Shown here: piece after piece, positions 17,428 to 24,758 of the stretch
How positions within the stretch are numbered: the first letter of the stretch is position 1
Layout: each line of letters opens with the position of its first letter
Origin: a virus
IMG/VR virus record: IMGVR_UViG_3300037963_002500
Span: 36,405 to 72,077 of that record
DNA length: 35,673 bases
Direction: 5' to 3' (one strand)
Translations under genes and position numbers: made by a program
The notes under the pieces: model-generated
Databases searched by the model: none
What the model saw: only the letters and a program-made list of their open reading frames with translations
What the model was told of the DNA's origin: nothing

Positions 17428-18315
17428 TTACCACCATTCGTCTAATTTCATTTGTAGTTTGCCTGTCCGTATCGAAGAAATATCCCATTCCATCGCCTTG
17501 TAAATTGGCTTCGCTTTGTTTATTACTTCTTCTGCGTAGTGTTTGTAATTGGGAATGTAATCTTTGAAATCCTCATATACTGTTCCCGAAACAAAATCTA
17601 CTTGTCTTTTTTCTTTTGTGAGAGGATGCGTATAGGTATCATTAACGCCTTGAACTTTCATAAACAAGTATGAATCATCAAAAGTTTTGTCTTCTTTTTC
17701 CCAAGCATACAGAACCCCTGCGATACCCGAACCGATTGTGGGTTTCTTGTATTTAGTTGTTAAGAAGAATTTGGTTTCAGTACCACATTTATCGCACCAT
17801 TTAATCTTAAGACATTCAGTTAAATGATGTTGCTTTCTGCATTCTGGACATTTAACCTCAAATCTTTCTTTACGCAATCGACTTCTCTTGATAATCTCTT
17901 TGTTTTCGATTTTACCATTGATAACATCATTGTATTTTTCATGTAAATATTTGTTGATTTCTTTCATATCTTTTTGTTCTACCCACATTCTCAATACATT
18001 TGTTTGAACTTCTTTTGCAAGTTTAGTTTCACTAACACGTTTTGCAGTAAAACCTGTCATTGTGAATTTAGGTTCATCGAGCCAAACTCCATCCTCCCAA
18101 GATACTAAACCTGCATTTCTGTTCTTTGTTGTGCCAACACCCAATGCTGAAAAATACTTTTCAAATTCAAGAACAACAGGATGTTGCTCAAGATTTAATA
18201 CATTAGGAAAGTGTTCCCGAACTGATTCTTCAATCTCTTTGATTGCTGATTCAGCCTTTTCAATAGATTCAATCTGAACATAGATTGAATCCGTGTGTCC
18301 ATAAACTACTTTCAT
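17428..18315 (-). CDS. polB: Family B DNA polymerase, C-terminal half (motif C, thumb, PIP box)
   Basis: 295 residues. It begins MKVVYGHTDS, so motif C (normally YGDTDS) lies at residues 5-10, with His7 replacing the first Asp and Asp9 kept. Residues 82-110 (FTMTGFTAKRVSETKLAKEV) match the palm-to-thumb KxxxKR region of family B. An unusual zinc-ribbon insertion has CPEC (156-159), Cys168 and CDKC (174-177). The chain ends QMKLDEWW (288-295), a PCNA-interacting motif. I place the start at 18315, where GGTGAT lies four bases ahead; the in-frame ATG at 18351 has no such site and lies inside the upstream ORF. Together with the product of 19017-20672 this gives a chain of about 846 residues, normal for the family. 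Confidence 0.87.
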   Translation of the reverse strand: MKVVYGHTDSIYVQIESIEKAESAIKEIEESVREHFPNVLNLEQHPVVLEFEKYFSALGVGTTKNRNAGLVSWEDGVWLDEPKFTMTGFTAKRVSETKLAKEVQTNVLRMWVEQKDMKEINKYLHEKYNDVINGKIENKEIIKRSRLRKERFEVKCPECRKQHHLTECLKIKWCDKCGTETKFFLTTKYKKPTIGSGIAGVLYAWEKEDKTFDDSYLFMKVQGVNDTYTHPLTKEKRQVDFVSGTVYEDFKDYIPNYKHYAEEVINKAKPIYKAMEWDISSIRTGKLQMKLDEWW

Positions 18316-18318
18316 AGT

Positions 18319-18324
18319 ATCACC
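18319..18324 (-). promoter_or_regulatory. Ribosome binding site deciding the start of PolB C-half
   Basis: GGTGAT lies three bases upstream of the ATG at 18315 and contains the TGA stop of the coiled-coil ORF. The same GGTGATA/GGAGGTGA pattern precedes many starts here (for example 22247 and 28875). It favours the start at MKVVYGHTDS over the in-frame Met at 18351. Confidence 0.6.
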
Positions 18325-18514
18325 ATGCGTTTTCAAAATAGAGTTTACCATCAGTATATTGCATCAATTCCTGCTTGATTGTTTTAATATCTTTAACTAA
18401 GTCTGCGAATGTTACATTCTCTTCGTAAAGTAGACTTAATTCATTTTCAAGCCTCTTTACTGTTTGCTTCAAATTTGCTATTTCTGCTTTTAATTCTTTA
18501 ATTTCTTTGCTCAT
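18320..18514 (-). CDS. 64-residue coiled-coil protein between polymerase halves
   Basis: It begins MSKEIKELKAEIANLKQTVK and continues with RLENELSLLYEENV, a clear heptad pattern over residues 3-33, followed by a second helix with LVKDIKTIKQELMQY. It should form a helical bundle or dimer. The ATG overlaps the stop of the 45-aa membrane peptide (ATGA), and its stop lies in the ribosome binding site of the polymerase C-half. This arrangement suggests coupled translation with the polymerase. It might help hold polymerase halves together; that is speculation. Confidence 0.6.
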   Translation of the reverse strand: MSKEIKELKAEIANLKQTVKRLENELSLLYEENVTFADLVKDIKTIKQELMQYTDGKLYFENAW

Positions 18515-18648
18515 AATATCACCGTTACGATTGTTATAATGGTTATTATATTTACGATATTTACCATCATCAATATCTTATTGCTTTTTGCTATCATAGA
18601 TAACAGTTCTTCGAGAAGTTCATTGGTTTTGTCCATCATCATTCTCAT
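18511..18648 (-). CDS. 45-residue membrane peptide between polymerase halves
   Basis: It encodes MRMMMDKTNELLEELLSMIA, then a hydrophobic span ILMMVNIVNIITIITIVTVIL at the C-terminus. One membrane segment with an amphipathic N-terminal helix is predicted. The start overlaps the end of the 54-aa ORF by 29 bases and has only a weak GGTAAGTG ahead. The stop overlaps the ATG of the coiled-coil gene. No family is recognised. Confidence 0.5.
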   Translation of the reverse strand: MRMMMDKTNELLEELLSMIAKSNKILMMVNIVNIITIITIVTVIL

Positions 18649-18784
18649 CACTTACCTTTACTATTATAGCGTTTCTTTTAATGTTATTCATCATTTGAAA
18701 TAATTCCTTTACTTCTTGTAAAGTAATATCCCATGTTTCTTCTGTATCATAAGATACTTCAACTGTTACAATTTTCTTCTTCAT
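18620..18784 (-). CDS. 54-residue unknown protein between polymerase halves
   Basis: It encodes MKKKIVTVEVSYDTEETWDI, continuing with TLQEVKELFQMMNNIKRNAI and an acidic end (DENDDGQNQ). The pattern is strand, strand, helix, strand. GGAGGCATTTAT precedes the ATG, one of the clearer ribosome binding sites here, although the gene starts 26 bases before the end of the winged-helix-like ORF. I do not recognise the fold. Confidence 0.55.
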   Translation of the reverse strand: MKKKIVTVEVSYDTEETWDITLQEVKELFQMMNNIKRNAIIVKVSDENDDGQNQ

Positions 18785-19016
18785 ATAAATGCCTCCATTT
18801 TTCTTTAATTACCCAATGTCTGTTTCTTCTTGTTCCTACTGCAAAAGCATAAGGTTTCAATAATGACGCTAAACGATTAGACTTATAAACTGTTCCGTGT
18901 TCTCTTTCGTAAAAAGAAACTATTTCTTCTAAATCAAAACTATCTGGGTTTTCGATTTGTTTTAATGAATCAATTAACTTTTGTTTTATTCTGTAATTTC
19001 CTGAACTTCTTCCCAT
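18759..19016 (-). CDS. 85-residue winged-helix-like protein inside the split polB locus
   Basis: Basic start (MGRSSGNYRIKQKLIDSLKQ), then FDLEEIVSFYEREHGTVYKS, NRLASLLKPYAFAVG and the wing-like RNRHWVIKEKWRHLY. The order of helix, helix, recognition-like helix and two strands fits a small winged helix, so DNA binding is likely. The ATG follows the TAA of the polymerase N-half immediately (TAAATG) with GGAGATGGAG as binding site. Nothing resembles an intein splice block or a LAGLIDADG, HNH or GIY-YIG nuclease. As the first gene of the cassette separating the polymerase halves, it may be autoregulatory or merely an insertion passenger. Confidence 0.55.
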   Translation of the reverse strand: MGRSSGNYRIKQKLIDSLKQIENPDSFDLEEIVSFYEREHGTVYKSNRLASLLKPYAFAVGTRRNRHWVIKEKWRHLYEEENCNS

Positions 19017-20672
19017 TTACTCCATCTCCTTTGCTTTAAATGCGGCTAAACGAATTGCTTCTCTTGCACTAGCAGTAATACTAGCGGCTAAATCTACATC
19101 AGCCCAACCAAATCCTTGAAAGGCTACAATGCCATAGAATGATGCCATTAATCTTTTTACTGCCATTTGATTGTTATACCACTTGACATATTCATTTTTA
19201 TCATCATTCTCTCTTGCTTCTTTCATAAGACGTTTGTATTCATTTCTCAATTCTTTTAATTCAAGAACTGCTCTCGGTAAAAGGCCGAGATTATCTGTCT
19301 TATAATAGAGCATTTGTTCTCTATCAGTAATACTGAAATCTCTCGGTGTTAAAATATTTACACCAAATTCTGTTGGTTCTTCTGATTTAGTTTCCCATGA
19401 AATGTTTCTTGCAATCATCATACTGGGATAAAGGCCAGCAAAATCAAAAGCAGCGACATTAAGATGCAATCCATTTGTTTCTTCACTTAATGGGTCATAA
19501 ATCATAGCACCATCATATTCTTGACGCTTCTCTACCTTTTCACCTGTTGGTGCAATCCATGTAGCATTACGCATAAAATAGATTGAACCCATATGACTTG
19601 CATAAAAACAAGCATCGAAAGGTGCAATCAATAACCTTTGTAGTGCGATAATTGCTTCACTACAATAATTTAATTCATCTAATTCTACCATTAGTTCAAC
19701 ATCAATCAAAGCATACTTCAAATATGTTTCAGTATCTTCTAACCATGCTCTACGATAAAACTCGTTGGGGTCTGGAAACTTTTCTGAAACCAGTTTCTTT
19801 CGATTAAGAACTAATTCAGATACATAATCTAAACTCAATGAAGGTAAAGTTCCTCTTTGCGAGTCATTCCATTGACGTTCAAAGGCCATGTCTAAATTGA
19901 GGGTAATGCGCCCCTTGATGGGTTGTTCGATACTTCCGAACCCGTTTTCACCGTAAAGGAATTTGTAGCCGTTCTTCGTTGATACAACACCCTTTACTTG
20001 GCTTACAGGAGATATTACTAAGGGATTCAGACCCAAAGCACACGCTCGCTCAAGTAGTTTCGGAACATCAGCAAAATTACCAAACCATGAAATAAGCATA
20101 TCTGGATTTTTTTCTTGAAGTGTTAGCATAAAATTTTCAAGCATATCTTTTTCACTTTCAAAGGTAAAGGTCGCAGTAACATCATAAATAAGATTACGTT
20201 GTGTATTTTCTGGAAACCATACCCATTGGTAATATTTTTCATCATAATTATCATACATTACCATAGTAGTAATACAATCGTGATATTGTCCACCTTGTTG
20301 CCATTCCATATCCCAATACCATTTACGCATTTTATATTCAGGTAAAGAACCTAAAGTATCAACTGCATATCTAAACGATAAAGGGACATCTGCTTCATAT
20401 GTTTGAAGAAAACTTTTCTTTGCAATTTTAATATCTTTAGCAGATTCAACATATACACGAACAAGTTTTGTTCCTTCAAGATTATACCAATCTCCTTCTT
20501 CATAAACAAAATCTCTTTCAATAAACTTTGAAGGTTTGTATGAAGTTGGTCGCTTTGAATTTACTGAGATGTAGAAATAAGGTATAAAATTTTCAACCTT
20601 TTCTATTAATTCTTCCCCATCTCTCCATGAAGTGTAAATTGTTTTTCCATTATCTAATGCACTAATTATCAT
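19017..20672 (-). CDS. polB: Family B DNA polymerase, N-terminal half (exonuclease, motifs A and B)
   Basis: 551 residues. The N-terminal domain is followed by an exonuclease domain with ExoI YWDMEW (Asp121, Glu123), ExoII WFGNFADVPKLL (Asp202) and ExoIII YALID (Tyr320, Asp324), so proofreading appears intact. Palm motif A is DFAGLYPSMM (Asp410). The finger motif B is KRLMASFYG (Lys506 to Gly514), with Ala where family B usually has Asn. The protein stops 37 residues later in the helix that normally leads straight to motif C (SAREAIRLAAFKAKEME). Motif C starts a separate gene at 18315. Little or nothing of the chain is missing, so both products should assemble into one enzyme. The gene directly follows the clamp gene. 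Confidence 0.92.
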   Translation of the reverse strand: MIISALDNGKTIYTSWRDGEELIEKVENFIPYFYISVNSKRPTSYKPSKFIERDFVYEEGDWYNLEGTKLVRVYVESAKDIKIAKKSFLQTYEADVPLSFRYAVDTLGSLPEYKMRKWYWDMEWQQGGQYHDCITTMVMYDNYDEKYYQWVWFPENTQRNLIYDVTATFTFESEKDMLENFMLTLQEKNPDMLISWFGNFADVPKLLERACALGLNPLVISPVSQVKGVVSTKNGYKFLYGENGFGSIEQPIKGRITLNLDMAFERQWNDSQRGTLPSLSLDYVSELVLNRKKLVSEKFPDPNEFYRRAWLEDTETYLKYALIDVELMVELDELNYCSEAIIALQRLLIAPFDACFYASHMGSIYFMRNATWIAPTGEKVEKRQEYDGAMIYDPLSEETNGLHLNVAAFDFAGLYPSMMIARNISWETKSEEPTEFGVNILTPRDFSITDREQMLYYKTDNLGLLPRAVLELKELRNEYKRLMKEARENDDKNEYVKWYNNQMAVKRLMASFYGIVAFQGFGWADVDLAASITASAREAIRLAAFKAKEME

Positions 20673-20673
20673 T

Positions 20674-21441
20674 TTAATTCCCCGATGTGAACGGTGCTTT
20701 TACTAATTTTCTATCTTCTGAAACAAGAAGTAGTGGAAACTCATCTTTCACATAGAAATTAATTTTTGATTTCTTTGGAAAGAACTTATGTAGTGGCCCA
20801 CTAAATTCTAATGTTGCAGGTTCTCCTGTATTCTGGTCAGGAGTAATTGTTTCTTTGTATTTATTCTGAACGGTAGAACCCGTTGAAAACTCAACAGAAG
20901 TTCCATCATAATCCAACTTATATGCACCATGCTTTGCTAATTCGCAAGATGAAATACAATCTGCAAATACTGATTGTTCTAATGTAAAAGCACCTTCAAA
21001 ATTAGAACTACCAAATTTAGGCAGGGTTTCTATTTCTTCGTCGTAAGAAATATGCTCAAGCATAGTATTAAGTCGAGTCAATACTGTCATGTTTGGATGA
21101 TTAACAACCCTTGAAACAGATGCAGTTTTATTATCAGAAGAAATCTTAAGAAAATCTTCTCCTTCAAATAAAGTCATGTCTCCAAACTTTTTGAGATATG
21201 GTAGAATAACTTGCGTATCACAAATAAATTCTCCATCTTCTGCACCTAAAACTTGTAATGTAATATTCATTCCAAAGGTTGCGTCGCCATTCCAAAGATT
21301 AAGAATACGGCCTTCTAAATTCATATAAACATATGAACCCATAGAATTACTGGAGAATCCTGATGAAGTTAGGTATTTACCTTTACCTTGAATGCTTTCT
21401 AATGCTTCTGTAATTTCTTTTGTATTTGCTGCAAATTTCAA
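20674..21441 (-). CDS. pcn: PCNA-like sliding clamp
   Basis: 255 residues, the usual PCNA length. It has the repeated helix-strand order of the two clamp domains: a first domain with ITEALESIQGKGKYLTSSGF and an interdomain region about residues 110-140. The C-terminal signature region reads INFYVKDEFPLLLVSED followed by KLVKAPF, which corresponds to the family pattern of a strand, a Pro-containing turn and LAP. The sequence is divergent and has lost many usual residues. The clamp would hold the polymerase on DNA. Its likely partners are encoded here: the QMKLDEWW end of PolB and the clamp-loader genes at 23845-25619. ATG and upstream stop overlap by four bases. Confidence 0.77.
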   Translation of the reverse strand: MKFAANTKEITEALESIQGKGKYLTSSGFSSNSMGSYVYMNLEGRILNLWNGDATFGMNITLQVLGAEDGEFICDTQVILPYLKKFGDMTLFEGEDFLKISSDNKTASVSRVVNHPNMTVLTRLNTMLEHISYDEEIETLPKFGSSNFEGAFTLEQSVFADCISSCELAKHGAYKLDYDGTSVEFSTGSTVQNKYKETITPDQNTGEPATLEFSGPLHKFFPKKSKINFYVKDEFPLLLVSEDRKLVKAPFTSGN

Positions 21442-22247
21442 ATCTTTCCCTCCTGCAATTCAGGAATACCGTTCCAAACGATATTTGGTGGCGTTCCTTG
21501 TCGAATAGTCCAGCGTGTTCCTACTAAGTTGCCATTAGTTCTTGAACCAATTAATTCAGCAACAAAGTGTATTTCACCCTTTACTTTTCTCTTAGAACAA
21601 TGAATCTCTTGTTCTAGTTTTCCGCCCCAATCCTTCCATGCAGGTTGAATACCCGTAGCAACATTATCTACATACTTTTCAGTTTCGTGAGTAATATAAA
21701 TTACATCACACTTTAGATTAAAGATTGCTTCAAGTAAATAATAGAAAGTTTTGTTTCGTGGGCCATACTGATATGGCATCATCTTTGTTACAACTGTTGG
21801 GTTTGGATTAACTTTGTAAATACATTTTTCAAACCATGTATCTACTCCATCCATCACAAAGATAGGCTTTTCACCGTTTTCAATTTGTCCTCGAACATAA
21901 CGAATAAAGTCATGTGAGTTTTGTTCAGACGCAGTAATATCAATTTTGTTTTCTTTGTCTTGAACAATTGGGTCAAATACTTCAATTCGTTCTGTTGCGT
22001 CATGGCATTCAATCCATGTAGATTCAACGCCACTATCCCAATCTAAAACGTAAATCTTACGTTCTGGGAAATCGAGAGCAATACCAGTTTTACCTGTCTT
22101 TGGTTCTCCCCAAATACCAAGAACCATTCGGCTCTTTCTATCCTTTCTTTTTTGTTCCATAATTTGTCGAAAGCGAGAATTAAATTCTTCTTGTTGCTTT
22201 CCAAAATTTGTCTTCTCATCTTTATTTGTATTATCTGTTATTCCCAT
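21438..22247 (-). CDS. RecA-fold ATPase (Sak4/RadA-like recombinase)
   Basis: 269 residues. Walker A is GEPKTGKT (47-54); the next strand ends KIYVLDWDSGVES; Walker B is KPIFVMDGVD; a further strand reads DVIYITHETE, matching the RecA core order. It is shorter than RadA and lacks the N-terminal helix-hairpin-helix domain, which is typical of phage Sak4-type single-strand annealing/recombination ATPases. It should bind single-stranded DNA with the SSB candidate and act in recombination-dependent replication. I chose the ATG at 22247 because GGTGATAGTT lies ahead; the Met at 22256 has none. It overlaps the clamp gene by four bases. Confidence 0.77.
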   Translation of the reverse strand: MGITDNTNKDEKTNFGKQQEEFNSRFRQIMEQKRKDRKSRMVLGIWGEPKTGKTGIALDFPERKIYVLDWDSGVESTWIECHDATERIEVFDPIVQDKENKIDITASEQNSHDFIRYVRGQIENGEKPIFVMDGVDTWFEKCIYKVNPNPTVVTKMMPYQYGPRNKTFYYLLEAIFNLKCDVIYITHETEKYVDNVATGIQPAWKDWGGKLEQEIHCSKRKVKGEIHFVAELIGSRTNGNLVGTRWTIRQGTPPNIVWNGIPELQEGKI

Positions 22248-22500
22248 AACTATCACCTAATTCATTTATATCTATATCTAATTCTTTACCATGCATCTTT
22301 GTCCATGCCATTACGATAGTTGCTAATTCATATTTATCGCAAATATATCTTGCTTCCTTTGTTTGGAAATGCATCTTTAGCCAATAAGTTCCGTTCTCTT
22401 TCTCGTTCTTTCTCCAAGTTAAGAAATCAACATTTGCTAAATCAACGATATATGCATCGCCTTTCAAAAGGAATCTTTCTTCTTTTAAATCTGTTGTCAT
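22231..22500 (-). CDS. Unknown 89-residue protein upstream of the recombinase
   Basis: A small soluble alpha/beta protein starting MTTDLKEERFLLKGDAYIVD, with TWRKNEKENGTYWLKMHF and a helix YELATIVMAWTKMHG. No cysteine pairs or known motif are seen. The ATG follows GAGGAATTTTT. It is the first gene after the 91-base gap, and its end overlaps the recombinase start by 17 bases. By position it could help the Sak4-like protein or bind single-stranded DNA, but nothing more can be stated. Confidence 0.58.
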   Translation of the reverse strand: MTTDLKEERFLLKGDAYIVDLANVDFLTWRKNEKENGTYWLKMHFQTKEARYICDKYELATIVMAWTKMHGKELDIDINELGDSYGNNR

Positions 22501-22591
22501 AAAAATTCCTCATTTAATAGGGCTTTGCACCCCTTTGACAGTCATCACCAGCCTACTGTTACACTATCCTTTGATTTTAATTATTACCTAA
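22501..22591 (-). promoter_or_regulatory. Largest gap inside the minus-strand array, possible regulatory region
   Basis: This 91-base stretch is longer than the other gaps in the - strand block. On the - strand it starts AT-rich (TAATAATTAAAATC), contains GGTGATGACTG and a short pairing element GGGG-TGCAAA-GCCC, and ends TATTAAATGAGGAATTTTT before the ATG. An internal promoter for the recombinase-clamp-polymerase group is plausible, but I cannot point to a convincing BRE/TATA pair. An 11-codon ORF (22510-22545) with a GGTG ahead might be a leader peptide. Confidence 0.3.
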
Positions 22592-23809
22592 TCAAAACCA
22601 ATCTAAATCGTCTTCAACAACTTCAACTGTTTCTGGAGGCGCACCAACACGATTAGTTACCATTAATCCTGAAACATTGATTGTTACTGCATCAGCGACA
22701 CCATCAACAATTCTTTGAGATGTTCGACCAACAACAATAACAGAAGAAGCAATTCCGAAGTCAATATCAATATGGCTAGGAATCCAACAGGTTGTGTAAT
22801 TCTCACCATCTTCAACAAATTCAGCAGAAAGGTCGCTAATGTTAATAATTCGATTACCATTCGCAGTAGCGGTCATAGTAATACTATCAACAGAACCATC
22901 TGTAATAATAAATCGCTCTCTTGCAGGTAGAGTTTGTCGTTCAATGTGCGCTCTATCAACATTTGAAAGAGGAACAAGATGACTCTTGAAATTTGTCGCT
23001 AAACAAGATTCAAAGTCAAAACTTGACATATCTCGGTAATCGTCGCCTTCTGGGTCTACTTCAGTATTGAGCATAAGACTCTTCAAAGTCGTGGTTGTCA
23101 TACCATAGATTGCAGAACCATCATCACTAGGAATACAAAGGAAATGAATCCATTCATAACAATTAGGAGAAAAATCAACGGCAGGTTGATTCTTATATGA
23201 AAACATATAAGTTGCCATTTCTCCGCCATCTAAAGAACCATAGAAAATACCAGTTCTTCGGAATTGTTCCAAAGGCAAAGGTTTTCCATAGTTTCGGTTC
23301 TTTGCACCAGACATATATGTTGGTTGATTATCAAGAGGAATAATGGTAGAACCATCTTCTGTTTCTTCTGCACCATCGGGCAAAGAAGAAACTTTCTTCT
23401 CTTCATATTCATTGTTATGATAACGAGCAACAGTCCACGTATTATCATCATTTTGCGTAGCAACGGCAACATGACCATCTTCTAATGCTCTATCAGCATC
23501 ACGAAGATACTCTTCTTTTGCTCGATTACGATTCCAACTCATCATATCTCTTGGTGCTTCTAAAGCAACAAAGAAACCAAACGCCTTCTTTACTAAAGAA
23601 TTACTTCCAGTATTAGAAGAGTTATTGCTTACTTTCTTCATACGTTGAACATTTCCAACATATCCACGCCATAGAGCGAGAGCGATTTGAGAATCCTCGC
23701 TTGTTGTGTTTTCCTTACAAATCTCTTTGAATTTGTCCATCGCTTCTTCGACAGACATTTCAACAATCTTTGCGCCTATTTCAATTTCTTTTTTCAATTT
23801 TTCTTGCAT
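22592..23809 (-). CDS. Candidate single-stranded DNA-binding protein
   Basis: 405 residues from the ATG after GGAAGTGAAAAAT; an upstream in-frame Met (23869) would overlap the clamp-loader gene and lacks a binding site. It starts with a charged helix (MQEKLKKEIEIGAKIVEMSV). The central and late parts are beta-rich with OB-like strand patterns (DAVTINVSGLMVTNRVG). It ends VEVVEDDLDWF, an acidic tail with final aromatic residues like the protein-recruiting tips of SSB, T7 gp2.5 and similar proteins. There are no nucleotide-binding or metal motifs. Location between clamp loader and recombinase fits an SSB/RPA analogue. I do not recognise a close family, so the call rests on tail, strand pattern and context. 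Confidence 0.5.
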   Translation of the reverse strand: MQEKLKKEIEIGAKIVEMSVEEAMDKFKEICKENTTSEDSQIALALWRGYVGNVQRMKKVSNNSSNTGSNSLVKKAFGFFVALEAPRDMMSWNRNRAKEEYLRDADRALEDGHVAVATQNDDNTWTVARYHNNEYEEKKVSSLPDGAEETEDGSTIIPLDNQPTYMSGAKNRNYGKPLPLEQFRRTGIFYGSLDGGEMATYMFSYKNQPAVDFSPNCYEWIHFLCIPSDDGSAIYGMTTTTLKSLMLNTEVDPEGDDYRDMSSFDFESCLATNFKSHLVPLSNVDRAHIERQTLPARERFIITDGSVDSITMTATANGNRIINISDLSAEFVEDGENYTTCWIPSHIDIDFGIASSVIVVGRTSQRIVDGVADAVTINVSGLMVTNRVGAPPETVEVVEDDLDWF

Positions 23810-23844
23810 ATTTTTCACTTCCGCATTTTTTATTTTTTTGTCCT

Positions 23845-24756
23845 TTACATCAATTGCCCAACAAACCATGATACTAATACTCTCGGTGTCATGGTTGTTG
23901 AACGATATTCACTTTCTCCTAATGTTCTTAGATATTTAAATTTAACATTGCTATCTAACCCATTCATGTTTATTACCGCATCGTGTAATCCAATACATAT
24001 TTCTGAAATATCACGACCTGCATAAATCATATCATGGAGTATAGAAAGAACTGTTGTATCTTTATTATTTATCAAATTAATTATTTTTACATATTCTTCT
24101 AATGAAATTTCACTTTGCTTCTTTAGTGAAATGTTTGAGTATTTTGCGGCCTGTATCTCGGTTATCGCTCTCCTTAAATCACCGTTTAGAGTGGCTATAA
24201 AGGAACTCAATTCATTATCATCAAATCCAGTTATTTCTTCACGTTGAAGAATACCTTTCACAACTTCCAATATTCGGTCATTGGACAAAGGCTTAAAATG
24301 ATAATTAGCACATCTACTTTGGATAGGGTGAATGATTTTGTTCTTATTATTACAAGTAATAATAAAACGAATATTACTTGCATAGCGTTCCATAATTCTC
24401 TTTAATGCATTTTGAGCATCATTTGTCATTCCTTCCATTTCATCCAATAATAGAATCTTAAACGGAACATCACCGATAGTTCCTGTTTGTGCTATTTGTT
24501 TGATAAGTGTTCTTACAGTTTCAAGTTTTCTATCATCAGATGCATTAATCTCAAAGAAATTATCTGCCGCATTTTCTCCTAAAATAGAATATGCTAGTGC
24601 TAATCCCGCACCTGTTTTACCTGTACCTGCTCTTCCATAAAAGAGAAGATTTGGCATATCTTTTTCTTCAATCCATAATTCAGCATCCATTGTAAAATGT
24701 TCTTGTCCTACAATGTCGCCTATTCCTTTTGGTCTATATTTTTCTGTCCATAACAT
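23845..24756 (-). CDS. rfcS: Replication factor C small subunit (clamp loader)
   Basis: 303 residues. It starts MLWTEKYRPKGIGDIVGQEH, the RFC N-terminal box. Walker A is GRAGTGKT (41-48), Walker B is ILLLDEMEG, sensor 1 is FIITCNN, and the RFC-specific SRC arginine finger is QSRCANYHF. An AAA+ lid follows (LNGDLRRAITEIQAA), then the C-terminal collar helices. The length is slightly short of archaeal RfcS (about 320). It opens the PCNA-like clamp and loads it at primer ends using ATP. The stop is close to the start of the SSB candidate, and the upstream gene encodes the probable partner ATPase, two bases apart. Confidence 0.93.
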   Translation of the reverse strand: MLWTEKYRPKGIGDIVGQEHFTMDAELWIEEKDMPNLLFYGRAGTGKTGAGLALAYSILGENAADNFFEINASDDRKLETVRTLIKQIAQTGTIGDVPFKILLLDEMEGMTNDAQNALKRIMERYASNIRFIITCNNKNKIIHPIQSRCANYHFKPLSNDRILEVVKGILQREEITGFDDNELSSFIATLNGDLRRAITEIQAAKYSNISLKKQSEISLEEYVKIINLINNKDTTVLSILHDMIYAGRDISEICIGLHDAVINMNGLDSNVKFKYLRTLGESEYRSTTMTPRVLVSWFVGQLM

Positions 24757-24758
24757 TT

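Noticed and set aside
18316-19016. Intein remnant splitting the polymerase
   Set aside because: The first half stops with its own stop codon, the second begins with its own ribosome binding site, and none of the intervening ORFs shows splice blocks or a homing-endonuclease motif.
22510-22545. 11-codon ORF (MTVKGVQSPIK) in the 91-base gap
   Set aside because: It has a GGTG ahead but is too short to support as a gene; recorded only as a possible leader peptide.
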